DNA from: Rhizoclosmatium globosum
Lineage: Eukaryota > Chytridiomycota > Chytridiomycetes > Chytridiales > Chytriomycetaceae
NCBI GenBank assembly: GCA_002104985.1
Contig: MCGO01000033.1
Coordinates: 124,001 to 188,000 of the forward strand
DNA: 64,000 nt
Reading direction: 5' to 3'
Made by a program: the position numbers and the translations under genes. This document shows, piece after piece, positions 25,046 to 38,782 of the stretch. The notes below the pieces were generated by a model that had not been told where the DNA came from, made no database searches, and saw only the letters and a list, made by a program, of their open reading frames with translations. Each line of letters starts with the position of its first letter. Position 1 is the first letter of the stretch.

Positions 25046-25097
25046 TGATGGAAGGACGCGCTCGACGCGTTTGTTTGAAAGAAATTTTGGAATTGTC
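25021..25097 (+). repeat. 77-bp minisatellite flank, copy 1
   Basis: This segment matches the reverse complement of 39544-39620 at 74 of 77 positions. It sits at the edge of the minisatellite and starts inside its last unit, so flank and array travel together as one element. The three differences are all G:C to A:T type. Confidence 0.9.
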
Positions 25098-25343
25098 GGC
25101 GGGAATCAAACGCGATAAACAAACCAATTGAACGCGCGTTCTTCCATTATTATGAAGGAAACACCGTTTACGATCTGCATAATACGGCGAATGAATGATG
25201 TTTTTTCTCACCAAGTCTTCAAGCTTCTCTATTTTCCTTCCTTCTTTTGATGGTTTCTTCTCTCGCATAACTATACACTCAGAGCACAGAATAAAATCTG
25301 ATAATTTCGCGGTATATTTAAGAGATCCTCGTCATCTTTGAGC

Positions 25344-26926
25344 ATGCATACATTGCATAGGAAAAAAGTGTCAAAAATGGAGTCGAAGCTGTCAACCTCT
25401 CCCGTTCGTCCCTGTCATGTGAATCTGGAGGATACAGATATGGCCGTGTATATGAATAAGAATCCCTTGAAAGAGTATGGATCTTACGCGATTCATGTAG
25501 AGAAGCGAGTAAAGCTATTCAGAATGGTGCTTGAGAGTGATCCCACAACCTATGAGCGCAATGAAATACAGCAACAGATTAGAAAATTGGAAAAGTTGAC
25601 TTCAAGCGAATGCGACTGGATTGAAATGAAGAAAAAGAATAAGGTACTTGAGAGTGTAATACTGTGGTCGATTATAGTTATAATTATTTTCGACCAGGAC
25701 ACCGCACTTTGTCGCTCCATATCTGTTATTGCCACTGGCTTGAAGGACATATCTGGTGCCCTGAAGGAAACATTGCCAACTTCTTGTAATATCAGTAGCA
25801 AACGAAGTCACAGTCCAGAGGATGGGATTTATTCAAAACGGAAGCTTCATCTGCAAAAGTCCCCAAAGCAAATGTATTCGAGAGACGTGTTATCGTCGGA
25901 AACTGGCTGCGAACCCTCGGAACACGATGACACTTTGCAAACGGCTTGGACGCGGTGTTCTTTGCAAGAACCAAACCACCGCTCCTCCAGAACTACAAAG
26001 TGTCTTAACAAAGCAACGAAAGCAGTTCGTCTATATTTGTTTGATAAGCAGGGACTTGGCGCGAAACAAACAAGTGGCGAGTTGTGCACTCTGCTCACAA
26101 AGATTAACACGAATATGCCGAAGAAATGGAGTAAAGAAAACAAGGAGTTAATTGGAAGAGCCAGAGAATTTCGACATGGAGCCAGCCATTTTCATCCATC
26201 CCAGACTGTGTCGTTCGAAGGAGATTTTGAAGATATAAGCCAAAAATGTCGAATGGTCACCTTTTTATACACTCTCTATGACAACCCGGATTCTTTGAGT
26301 GACATGCAAGGTGCACACGTTGAAAAATGCCTTCTGTCGTCTTGCTTCTATTTGCAGAAAGCTTTACCTTCACCTACTTCACCGTTGCTAGAAACAATCA
26401 ACCGCATTGTTTGTGGAAATCCTCACGGTCTTCGAATCTTTCATCTTGGAACCATGGCAACTGAAGTATTGGCTCCAACGACAGAGAGCTTGTTTAGAAA
26501 ACTTCAAGGATTATTGATTATTGAAGTGGTGAAAGCAAAACTCCCATATCCCAATGACGCAACACTTCTCGAGCTTTTGGATCAATTTAACACACACTGC
26601 TCCAGCTTAACGGATAGAAACGCCACGGAACGCATCAAATATCATCTTCTAGGTGGCAGTGGAATCAAGAGTCTCAGGGAGCGAGTTGTGGCGGCATTTA
26701 AGAGTATAAACGACGGAATATCTCGCCAGTACTACTTGAACGAGGCTCTGGAAATCTTATCACCAATGCTGGAGATGGTAATGGCGCTAGGTACGTTCTA
26801 TTGATTTTACTATGAGAAAACGCATTAAATTTACGATTAGACCCCGATGTTGAAAACTTAAGGAACGAATTTGAATTCTGGGATTTGGTTGTTTTGTCGT
26901 TCTTGAAGGGTCGCGTTTCGGAATAA
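25344..26926 (+). CDS. Uncharacterised protein, about 492 residues
   Basis: Three exons (25344-25643, 25698-26790, 26841-26926) join in phase; the last exon ends LKGRVSE. I do not recognise the family. The N-terminal third is charged and possibly helical (IQQQIRKLEKL, IEMKKKNK). A basic Ser-rich linker follows, and the C-terminal half looks like a globular helical domain. There is no signal peptide or zinc pattern. The first intron is 54 bp, has no stop in frame, and would encode an 18-residue hydrophobic stretch (VLESVILWSIIVIIIFDQ) if retained. It does have a GT donor and CAG acceptor, so I treat it as an intron. The start could also be the second Met (MESKLST). The gene is isolated between the minisatellite and RPN3. 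Confidence 0.6.
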
Positions 26927-27051
26927 TCGTGGAGATTTCTTAGTTTTCTTGCCTTCGTTCTTTTTTCCATTCAATAATAAAACTGGATTAAAGAGAAGAG
27001 ATAAATCCATTAACAGTGGTTTCTTCACAAAAACTATTCAATAGAAGAGAA

Positions 27052-28969
27052 ATGTCCGCCACCACCACAAGCAACGAGGATCCCAAGTTTGTGATTGCCG
27101 GTTAGTCCTGTGCTATAGGATTTCGTCGATAACACTGCAGTGCAGAGATGAGGCAGCACATTCTCCTCCTTGAAAAGAGCGTGAACTCGAACGAGAGTCG
27201 GTTCGCAACACGGGCGATTCGCGGCACAGCGTCGATTCGAAAGCGGCTCAATGGCAAAGTACTCGGCGCAGCAGCCGCGGCGCTTCTTCCAAAAGGTGGG
27301 TTCGAATTGGGACTCGCGAACACGATGACGCGTCACTTCCTCAGTGCTCACCCTCGCTTTAACGCTTTAACGCTTTAATCAGATGCCGTTGCGCGTCTTG
27401 GCCTCGCCCGCTTTACCCAGTCAAGCGACATGGACGTGGATGCCGTGGCTGCAGACGCGAAGGTCTCGGTGCGTGGTGCATTTGTTGAAAGTACCACACT
27501 GTCTAACAAATGTCGTAACAGTCTGTCGTGCCAGAGATCGAAGTCTACTTTGGCTTTCTCACTCTTTTGTTTCTCCACGACTCGGCTGCGAATGCTCACG
27601 TACGGCTTTTCTTGTTACACATCCTCCAAAAACTCACAATACAAATCCACTCAGGGCCTTACTTTCTCGTCAGAGCTTGTCGAATACATTCAGAAGCTGA
27701 ACAGACGCTCGTTGGACCAACTCTCAGCTAAAATCTACTTCTACTATGAGAGATTCTCGGAAATTGCAAACCGTCTTGCTGAAGTCAGACCGTGAGTCTA
27801 TTCCGCCGCCGAACAGCGTCTTCTAACGTCTGAACCAGAACTCTTTTGGCTGCCCTCCGTACCGCCACTCTGAGACACGATGATGAGACTCAGGTAACAA
27901 CAATTGCGTTAAACTTCCTCAACGCCTTCTCTAATATTGCAATTATTCAGGCCGTCCTTCTCAACCTTTTGCTCAGAAATTACATCCACTTCAATTTGTA
28001 CGATCAAGCTGATAAGCTTGTAGCAAAAACAACCTTCCCTGAAACTGCTGGAAACTCGCAGTCGGCTCGTTACTTCTACTATCTCGGTAGAATCAAGGCG
28101 ATTCAGTTGGATTACACCGCCAGTCATTCTGACCTTGTGCAAGCAATCAGAAAAGCTCCAAAGAATCCGAAGAGTGCCGGATTCCAACAAGCTGTGAGTT
28201 GCATGACTTATCATTGGTACCTAATTAAATGTTCTTTTAGGTCCACAAATTGGCCATTATTGTGCAGCTCTTGACTGGAGAAATTCCAGAGAGAAGCCTG
28301 TTCCGAGAACCATTCCTCTTGAAGGCCCTTGTTCCATATTTGAGCATCACCCAAGCAGTCCGTATCGGTGACTTGGCAAAGTTCCAGGACACCCTTGCAA
28401 AGCACACCGCTACATTCCGTGCTGACAAGACATACACTTTGATTCTTCGGTACGAAATAGTGTTTGAAGGACTTTCTTCTTACTGATTCAACACACAAAC
28501 AGTCTCCGTCACAATGTCATTAAGACTGGTATCCGTATGATCAGCTTGGCGTACTCGAAAATCTCTCTTCGTGATATTTGCTTGAAACTCCAGTTGGACA
28601 GCGAAGAAGATGCAGAATACATTGTTGCCAAGGCGATTCGTGATGGTGTTATTGATGCTGTCTTGGACCATGAGAATGGATTCATGAAGTCGAAGGAAAA
28701 CGTGGATATCTATTCTACTAATGAGCCACAGAACGCATTCCACCAAAGAATTAGTTTCTGTTTGAATTTGCACAATGAGTCTGTGAAGGTATGTTAGATT
28801 TCTGACGTCTGATCACACATCGCTGACATATTTGAAGGCCCTCCGTTTCCCATATGCCCAACGCAAGGAGCAGAGTACAATGGATGCTCTTCGCGAGGAA
28901 GAGAGACTTATTGCCGGAGAGCTTGCAGAGGGAGACTTGGCAGATGATGACGATATGGGGGACTTCTAA
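27052..28969 (+). CDS. RPN3: 26S proteasome lid subunit RPN3 (PSMD3)
   Basis: Non-ATPase subunit of the 19S regulatory particle lid, a PCI-domain scaffold needed for degradation of ubiquitinated proteins. Ten exons (27052-27100, 27146-27295, 27383-27468, 27522-27599, 27655-27791, 27839-27893, 27951-28193, 28241-28449, 28503-28788, 28838-28969) join in phase for 474 residues, slightly shorter than human or yeast (about 520-535). Family phrases include [61 protein letters not shown], [13 protein letters not shown] and [10 protein letters not shown], with an acidic C-terminus DDDDMGDF. The PCI part is at the C-terminal third. The missing length is at the N-terminus, which is variable in the family. 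Confidence 0.95.
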
Positions 28970-29172
28970 ACTGTTGTACCTTTCACTTGTGTTGTTTTGG
29001 AGTCCGTATTTGCTTACTTTTCAATAAACTTTTGAATTCTGAATTCGACACTTGCAAACAAAGAGAACATTTATTCCTTGTTGTTCTGTACGATACCTCC
29101 GCTCCAAATCTCCACACCACCACCATACCCAGAATAATTCACAACTTCTTAATCACACTCAAAAGAGATGCT

Positions 29173-30859
<1,687 letters not shown>

Positions 30860-30874
30860 CTTTGGGCTTTTTCG

Positions 30875-33800
30875 TCAAAGTCTCAAACAGAAATGTTTGG
30901 TTAACACTCCAATTGCCACTTTATTACTTCTTTTTCGCGCTCGATGTCCTGCACGCTTCTGTGGTCCAGATTTATCTGCAGTTAATGCAAATTCCAAGTC
31001 GCTCAACGTTGTCTTAAGCTCTTCCTCCAACACTTTTGACTGAGTCGCCTCAGAGTTATCTTCAGTAGCTGCACGTGCAGGTCGCAATGCCGCCGCAGCT
31101 GTAGCAGCACTTATCATTTTCGGGACCATGAGTGGGTTCATTTCAGAATAAGTAGGTCCATCGTCGTGTTCGGTACCAACACCTGGAGCTTGATTCTGAT
31201 TTGGTGTCGACACTTTGTTGATAACAACACGGCGCTGTCCTTTCTTCATATAAGCTGAAGGAAGTTAGCAGAATATCTAGAGAAAGACGTTTCATACCAT
31301 TCCAGATTCTGACAGTATTATCCAATGAGGCAGAAACATATTGGTTTCTCACTGGAATGTGAATCACGGACCGAATTTCATCGTGATGGCCAACGTTCTT
31401 TTGGGCCACTTGTTCTTTGTTCTCCAAATCAAAGATTCGAATGCATTTATCTGGGAGCCCGCTATGATACATCCATTTATAGCGTCAATGCAAAGAGCTG
31501 AAACTGGACCGTCGTTGTTGATTACGTTAATCATTTGGGCACCCTCTGCACTCCAAATGCGGATTGATCTATCTTCCGAGCCCGTAACCCATTGTTGATA
31601 CCGTCTATTCCATTTTATCTAATTTTATAGGTTATTTGAGACTGTCTATCCAAATATGGTGAGTGCAATACCTTTGAAACTTCAGCCTCATGACCGATCA
31701 ACACTGCCTGCAACAGCATTTCTTCGCCTTTTGGCGAGAACTTTCTAATATACGCAGATTTATCGGCAGAAGCATATCCAAACTCGTTTCGCTCTGGGCA
31801 ATATTCCAAATCAAGGATGATTCCATCAGCAGCTAGCTCTTCCTTGCCATAACCCTTCTGAGCGTTCTTAAAAACGTCATGCAAGCGCCCTTGCTTCAAG
31901 TCAGTCACGCATATTCTACGATCCCAGCCAGTGGAGATCATCCAATGACGCCCGTCTTTGTAAAGACAATGAATCCCAGTAACAGCATCTTTGTGATCAT
32001 TCAATGTATACTTCAGCGTCATTCCGGAAACTCGATTAGTTACGCTTTCATTCGATAAGTTTGGTTCAGCTGAGGCATCTTTGTCTCCCTTTTCGCCCTC
32101 TTCAGGAACATATTTCACCACTTCCTCATTATATCCCCAGGCACGAATTTTGTTATCTTCATATCCAGAGAGGAGTAAGTCCATATCCTCGTAGTAGTAC
32201 ATGGCTAGGACTCCTTGTCTCACATTCTTGGCGGCATTCAGGCTTGCACTGTCGTCAAACCCTTTCGCAATCTGCAATTCAGTTTTCAACTTGGACTGAT
32301 TGCGCTTGAACGCACGAATGGCATCCCGAGACATTAATTCGACTTGTTGGTCTTGATGTTTCATGTCTTCTTCAATTCCGCGCTTCCAGCGATCCAATTT
32401 TTCCGTAATTTGTTTGTGAAGAGCGTTTTGGCGCTTTCTACGTTCCTCGGGATTTTTGGAAAATGAGTTGACGACGATTTCTTCTTCGTGTCTTTCTTCT
32501 TTCGGCAAGACAAGGTTTTCTTGGCTATTTTTGAATCTTTGAGTATAGCCATAGCATTTCAAGATAGTCATCATTTTACCTGTACATAAAAGTGTTGAGC
32601 TGCAAACGTTCCCATTTTCGAATCAAGCCATCACTTCCTCCACTGAAAATAAGTAATGGCTCCTTTAGAGCTGTAAAACGTTGGCATTTAGTTGGTATAT
32701 TATCGAATGGTTCCTTACTGAATGTCAGACACTCGACTGCATCCGTCATTCCACTCAAAACTGTGATGGAGGCTGCAGGATTGTACTTCCAGACAATAAT
32801 AGAACGTCTATTTGTGATTCCAATCACCTCATTCAGCTCCTGAACAAATAGAAGTTGCTTGAAAGTGGATGCATTTGTCTTCTGCTGAATGGCCTCGCTG
32901 CTTGAGCCAACAAATTCAGATACCTAATTCATATCAGTACTACATCACAAAAACATTGTCACATACGTTGATTCCACTGCGAGGATCGAAAACAACAGGG
33001 GCTGGCGAGTTTGCAGTGATCCAAAGAGTTTGCGTTGGCAATACGTAACAAATTGAAGTGATGGTATCACTGAATCCATCGAATCGTTGCAAAAGATTTC
33101 CATCGAGAGACCAAAGCTTCACAATTCGATCAAAAGATCCTGTGATCAACCTAGAATCCGGTCAGACTGAAAATCAAACAGGAAACCTCACCAGCTGTTG
33201 TCGGCATCTTTTCCGTACACCATACACGAGATTGCAGCATCATGGGCGTTAGAAATAATCTTTACAGGCTTTAGTTTAAGGTCTCCATGATGTGGAATAT
33301 CGTAGATAACAATCTTTCGATCATAACTGAATTTTAAATTAGTCCTGCATTTTCCAAGTCGGAGAACCTCACCCAGCAGAGAAACATCGTCCTTCGCAAG
33401 CCACTAAACAGCTGACGACGTCAGTATGATCGCTTGATGAAACTGATTTTCGTTCCAAAACATCCGTCGATAAATGTGAGTCTTCTGGAGATACCATTTG
33501 AAATACTCGGATTCGTTTGTTGTACCCAGCGAGTAATTTTTGTCGACGTTGATTGTACGCCATACAATAAATTGGACTCTCAGTCTGAGATTGGCAGTAT
33601 TAAGACATGTTCAGAGTCAACATTTGCTCACATGAATCTTTTGAAGGATCTTTCCACTTGGCCCCCACGCGACAATAAATCCGTCTACAGACGCAGAGAA
33701 TAATACTTTCAACTCTTTGCTGTTGGTGTGTCACAAGTAAGAATCCCGTGTAAAGCTGCCTCTAAAGTTTACCAGAACATCAAACAAGTGACCCATCCCA

Positions 33801-34019
33801 AGTGTTCCGTCAAAGTATTAAGAAGTTTTCCCGATTCAGCCTCCCAGACTCTGATGGTTGCATCTGCGAGTGATTAGCATGGTTATTCCCATAATAGTGC
33901 TATGCGATATGTCGATTCGTACCTTCTCCTCCAGTATAGATTTCACGTCTAAACGGATTAAAGCTTGAACAAAGAATAGCTTTAGGGTGAGCATCCCCTA
34001 TCGCTTTGCAAAGTTCCAT
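30875..34019 (-). CDS. Large WD40-repeat protein (one frame break)
   Basis: Ten exons (33923-34019, 33774-33864, 33632-33719, 33373-33584, 33192-33326, 32967-33150, 32580-32923, 31672-32524, 31298-31618, 30875-31254) give about 901 residues once a single missing base is allowed at the GGG run 31453-31455. WD40 blades are plain: ATIRVWEAESG, GSFDRIVKLWSLDG, IIVWKYNP, GGSDGLIRKWERL, GSEDRSIRIWS, DKCIRIFDLENKE, SASLDNTVRIWN. Between two propellers lies a charged helical insert (KNPEERRKRQNALHKQITEK). The C-terminus is basic. The layout recalls two-propeller cilium/flagellum-associated WD proteins, but that role is only inference from a likely zoosporic organism. Phases of all other junctions agree. 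Confidence 0.75.
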
Positions 34020-34151
34020 AGCCATTTTGATTCAAACAGAGATTTGTCAGAGGTTTCAAGTCAAAGAAGAAGGCAGAGCAACGAGCGAAAAAGGACGAAC
34101 ATAATAATAGACTGGAGATTTGTTCTTGGGGATGGATGTGAACAAAAAATC

Positions 34152-35133
34152 ATGTTGGGACGACACGAAACGACACGAAGCAACGAAGGGAACGCCGCCT
34201 TGGAAGAAGAGGCCATCGACGCTCACCATTCCGATTCTTTCAACGATTTCATTTCAGAATACGCGGATGTTTTGGATGTCGGAATGCACGGAACAGAGGC
34301 AACTTGCGACAGCGACTTCAAGGATGATTTGAATGCATTGCTCGGAATTCGCAACGATGGCCACGAGATCCAGTTTATCAGCGGCAATCCAGTCGGGAGT
34401 CACTTTGGAAACTCGCAGCGACTGGATGAAACGATGGAGCAAAATGAAGATGAAGTGCTTGGAATTGGATCCACAACCTTTGACGACATCTCGGCCGAAT
34501 CATCAGTCAGTTACGAATGCTTTAGTTGCGGTGGAACGTTTGCACAGTACGATGTAAGAGTGTTTCAGCTTTTGTTGTGGAACCCGCTTGACCCGACTTG
34601 AAACAGCACCTCGCAAATCATTCGTGTCATTCATCACCTTCTGCATCATCAATCTCCCTCCCACCCTCTATAACGCCAGCTGTTCCAAAACGGCCGTTAA
34701 AAGCATGGGAACTAGAGTTTGCCCCTCACAAGAAAGTTCCTTGTGAGGTATGTGGTTCCATGTTTACATCATCTGCGAACAAAAACGTTCATATGCGCTC
34801 CCACACCGGCGAACGACCTTTTAAATGCAAGATTTGTCCGGCAACGTTTACAGTTTCATCACATTTGAAAAAAGTGAGTAACGCTGCAATCACAACCTTC
34901 TCCCTTCTCAAATCTCAATTACAAATCTCGTTTAATCGTTGGTTCTGTCTATCACTTAGCATGTATACCTACACACTGGTGAAAAGCCATTCGTTTGTCC
35001 GGAATGCAAACATGCTTGCACATCTACTTCAGATTTGAAGAAACATTTGACAGTTCATAAGGGAGATTGTCCTTGGAAGTGCGATCAATGCAGTGCTGCT
35101 TTCAATCGAGCGGGAACACTGAAGACGCCATAA
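34152..35133 (+). CDS. C2H2 zinc-finger protein 1 (last finger broken)
   Basis: Probable DNA-binding transcription factor. Three exons (34152-34553, 34607-34873, 34960-35133) join in phase. An acidic N-terminal region is followed by an atypical finger (ECFSCGGTFAQYD-HLANHSCH), a Ser/Pro linker and classical fingers CEVCGSMF...HMRSH, TGERPFKCKICPATF and TGEKPFVCPECKHAC...HLTVH. A fourth, CDQCSAAFNRAGTLK, stops early at 35131. Dropping one base within 35122-35126 would read on as KRHKSRYH and end at 35149, completing the finger. I therefore think the stop comes from an extra base in the assembly or a recent mutation. Divergent from the WD40 gene with 132 bp between starts. Confidence 0.72.
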
Positions 35134-35255
35134 ATCTCGGTATCACTGAAAATGTTTACTGTAATAAAAGAAGCCTTTGAATGGTTTAGACATTGTATAG
35201 TATGAGGAAATCGTCTTAAAAACATTGTAAAAACATCCCAAAAACTTGAAACAGA

Positions 35256-35978
35256 ATGTCACGAAGAGCATCAAGAAGCCATTCCGCTGCGGCCACATCA
35301 ACAAAAGTTATCTCATACGCTGAAAATTCAAGCTCTGAAGATGATGATTTGGATGAAGACACGTTGATTGCGGAGAGTCAGTCTGAAGAACCTAAAGCAC
35401 GAGAGGCAACGGCAACCATGACAACACAAAGAATATAGAATCCACGTCTTTGTTACCTATGCACTTGAGCAGAAATGTGTCTCTTGACCAAGTTGCAGCT
35501 GCATCGAACATCTATCGTGATGACAGCGATACCGTGAGCCCCGACGAGCAAGCTTCGGTTGATTCTGATTATTATGAATGCTTTGATTGCAACGGAAAGT
35601 TTCAAAGTTATGACGTGCGTTCTACTAGTTTGTTTGTTGAAGCTTGCACTCATTTCCAAACAGGTCCTCCAAGCACATTTCGCAACGTGCAACTCATCTT
35701 CCTTGTTTTCTTTCTCTTCTACTTCCTCTGAAATGAATGGGCCGTCAAGTTTGGAGGAATCCCCTGAACTCTCCCCCGCCTCTACTGTCCGATCAACAAA
35801 ATCACACCAGCAGCAACATTCTTTTGATTGCAAACTATGTCCGGATAAATTCAGATATGCCTCTCATCTTGAACGACACTTGACGATTCATAAGGGAGGG
35901 TCTCGATTCTGCGACTTGTGTGGATCACCGTTCAGGACTGCACGTGCTTTGACAGGTCATAAGAAACAGCATCATTGA
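35256..35978 (+). CDS. C2H2 zinc-finger protein 2, paralogue (one frame break)
   Basis: Tandem relative of the preceding gene. Two exons (35256-35614 and 35664-35978) give about 224 residues if one missing base is restored near 35415-35425, where the N-terminal frame runs into a stop and a second frame continues. The layout matches its neighbour: acidic Ser-rich N-terminus, a first finger ECFDCNGKFQSYD interrupted by an intron at exactly the same YD position, a Ser/Pro linker, then CKLCPDKFRYASHLERHLTIH and CDLCGSPFRTARALTGHKKQHH. There are fewer fingers than in gene 1. Function is inferred as sequence-specific DNA binding. Confidence 0.62.
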
Positions 35979-36048
35979 TTGGAACTCACAATTGTGTTGG
36001 AATAAAGTGTGAATATTGTTGTTAACGTTTCTTTGTTTTCTTTATCAA

Positions 36049-36951
36049 ATGACCACGCCGCCGCCGCCACTTCTTCCCGTTGAGATAGTCCAACTGATTC
36101 TCTCGTGGATCGATCCGTTAACAGTTCTGGAGCTGCGGCACCTGTCTCGAAGCTTCAACGAATGCATTTGCAGTGTCTCATTCGCCAAACTGAACATTGG
36201 CCGCTTCCTCACCGACGATTCATCCTCCTTCTCCTTCAAACCGAAACTTCAATGAGAGACATTCTCCTCTTTCGCGGCCCTTTGTCACATCAAACTGCCA
36301 TGGCAAACTCATCAAGCCTCACTTTAAAACTAACAGGCTCTCCCCTTTCTGCTCAGATCCCTTCTACTGTCAAATACGTAAATCAGCTTGTTTATCTTGA
36401 CTTGGCTACTGTCGCCTTCGTGGTCTCATTCCATGCGAATTAACCACACTCAGCCAGTTACAATCTGTTCGATTATGTGGAAATGAACTTGAGGGACCAA
36501 TTCCGGACACTATCGGAACTGGAAACTGCTTCAAACACTCAATCTGGCCTCCAACAGACTCAGCGGCTCTATTCCCTCCTCTATTGGGTGTCTGAAGGAA
36601 TTGAAACACCTGATTCTATCTGAAAATGAACTATCGGGTCCGATACCAGTTGAAATGGAGAATCTTGTGAAATTACAGGATCTATTTCTTGGAAAGAATC
36701 AATTGTGTGGGCTTATTCCCCCTCAGGTGGCTTCATTGAAGGCATTGAGCTGGGTTAGTTTGTCACAAAACCAATTCAGTGGTGTGATTCCCAATGAATT
36801 TGGAGACCTTGATAATCTTCAGTATTTGAGATTGAGTGGAAATTATGGGCTCTCTGGACCTATTTCTGAAGGAGTGTTGAGACTTGTGCATGCAAGACAA
36901 TGCGATATTGCTGAAGACTTAATTATGTGGGAGAAATTGACTGAACTGTAA
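36049..36951 (+). pseudogene. F-box plus leucine-rich-repeat protein, frame disrupted
   Basis: The N-terminus (LPVEIVQLILSWIDPLTVLELRHLSRSF) looks like an F-box, the SKP1-binding motif of SCF ubiquitin ligases. Further on are plant-type leucine-rich repeats of the form LxxLxLxxNxLSGxIPxxI, for example LQSVRLCGNELEGPIPDTIG, LNLASNRLSGSIPSSIG, LILSENELSGPIP and LSQNQFSGVIP. The reading frame must change at about 36250, 36410 and 36508. Each of the last two is repaired by one added base and restores a perfect repeat, so this may be a real gene with assembly errors instead of a true pseudogene. The last ~350 bp are clean. Substrate unknown. Confidence 0.6.
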
Positions 36952-37106
36952 ATATTATAAAAGTGTTCGATATTTATTTTGCCCACTGTGTCTAAGCCCC
37001 ACGAGGTATTTGGTCGCGGCGGGACAAAAGAGTATTTCATCACTTGACTGAAGTGTCATCACTCTTCCCACCAAATCCCATTGAACTTTAGGATCCATTC
37101 TGACGA

Positions 37107-38742
37107 ATGACATTCGACGCTCTATTCTTACGATTTCTCATATTTGGGCTGCTACTTGCCGTGTTTACCTTCACGGAAGTCAAACTGGCTTTTGGAAGGA
37201 ATCCAAGTCACAATGCCCATGGCTACTCACAGGACAAACACCACAATCAATCACCCATTAATACAACTGTACCATCCATTGTTCCGCCGCTTGGAGAGCG
37301 CGAATTGTGTTTCCGCGAACAACCCCGTACTTGTGCATTGACTACAGTTTCAGACCAGCCCCTCTCGTCTTAATGCAGCCACGTTCTCGCGATGACAAAA
37401 CTGGCTCATGGAATTCCGTCCCTTGCCATACAAGGCTCCGAGACGGAAAGTAAATATCTTGTACTTGTCTCCCAACCATAAATTCTACTTGCACGGAATG
37501 GACCGCCAGTTTTACGATGAAATGGATGCAGCTATTGGACATCCAGATGTCGAAGTATTTCATTTTGGAGTAAAGTTTCCTGGTTGGAATGAGACTTGGA
37601 GTTTGGCTGAGAACTTGAACTCAAAGTTCCCAGGGATCCAGTTTGACATTGTGTATTCAAAAGATTTTTACCAAGAGTATGATAGTCGTTTGACTAATCC
37701 TGTAGTTACCCATACATTTGGTAAGATTGAGTTTCAAATGACGATATCTAAATTCAACTACAGGTGATTGCTGGAATCCAATGGAGTGCTCCAGAAACGG
37801 ATTATATGTATACCACGACGTCATCGGCACACATTACGCGGGTCTGTTGATGGACTTATTCCGCCCGGAACAATGGAAGGAAAAGATTCTCTGGAAAGCA
37901 AACCAGTTCAAGGAGCAAGGAAACGAAGCGAAGTACAATCATTCTATATCGAGGAGAATGCCATTCTTCTTCCAGTTGAGTGACGAATATTCTTTCAAGA
38001 TCTGACATGAGTTTAGTCAAACACACTGTGTCCAAGAGAGCGTGTTTTATCCAACAAAGCGAAAGAATCTCACCGAAAAATGGGAAGATTCGCGTCCACA
38101 CCTCATCCAGTTCTACGGGGCTGTAAATCCAAGCAAGTACCACTTCGAACGACCATGACCGACGGAATCAAAGCTGGCATTATCAAAAATGCGACCATTT
38201 GGGGTCATCCTGGATACGACCTTCCCAGCGGCGCCAATAACGCGAACTGCACTCTCTTAGAAGACGGAAGATACCATTACAACGACCCACGCGTCGAACC
38301 TCTCAGAAAAACACAACGTGCTTTCGCGCAAGCCTTACGTGACCATCAAATTTGTCTCTTTGACTCGAGCCATATCCGTAAAGCCATCCGTAAATATCAC
38401 GAAGCGTTTTTCAGTGGTTGTGTCGTTGCTGCCGACGTTCCCATCGAAATGGAAGAGATGTTCAGGGATGTTGTGATTCTGTTGCGGAAAGAAATGACGG
38501 CTGAGGAAGTGAATGAGGTTGTGCAAGAGTATTTGAAGGATAAGGAGAGACTTGCTTGGATGGCGGAGGAGGCATTTTATCGAGCGCGACAGCATTGGAC
38601 GTGTAGAAATCGTGTAGATCGGTTGTTGGAGGTTTCTGCAAGAGTGTTGAGAGGGGAGCGGGGTTATTGGTTCCCATTCGGGTTTAGTGCTACTTGCAGG
38701 CATTATCCCAATATGAAAGATTATTCGAACGGATACTGCTAA
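37107..38742 (+). pseudogene. CgeB/YkvP-like glycosyltransferase, frame breaks
   Basis: Likely a type II membrane glycosyltransferase. The start MTFDALFLRFLIFGLLLAVF is a short cytosolic tail and single membrane anchor, then a linker. Next comes a catalytic-like region: VNILYLSPNHKFYLHGMDRQFYDEM, a GT-B-type N-terminal fold start, and near the end a stretch (ICLFDSSHIRKAIRKYHEAF, then GCVVAADVP) that resembles the sugar-nucleotide-binding region of the CgeB/YkvP glycosyltransferase group. There is one good intron (about 37721-37764) and probably another near 37975-38038. Frame changes near 37335 (CCCC), 37448 (AAA) and 38148 are each fixed by one added base. I read it as an intact gene with indel errors, but decay cannot be excluded. 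Confidence 0.5.
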
Positions 38743-38782
38743 ATGAAGTTTTGAGATCCTGTTTATTCGTTGTATTCGGCAA

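Noticed and set aside
23760..25131. Long open frames with repeated Ser-Tyr-Ser-Val-Pro or Gly-Val-Gly-Ala peptides
   Set aside because: They arise because the 24-bp unit is a multiple of three. They appear on both strands and lack starts, introns or codon bias.
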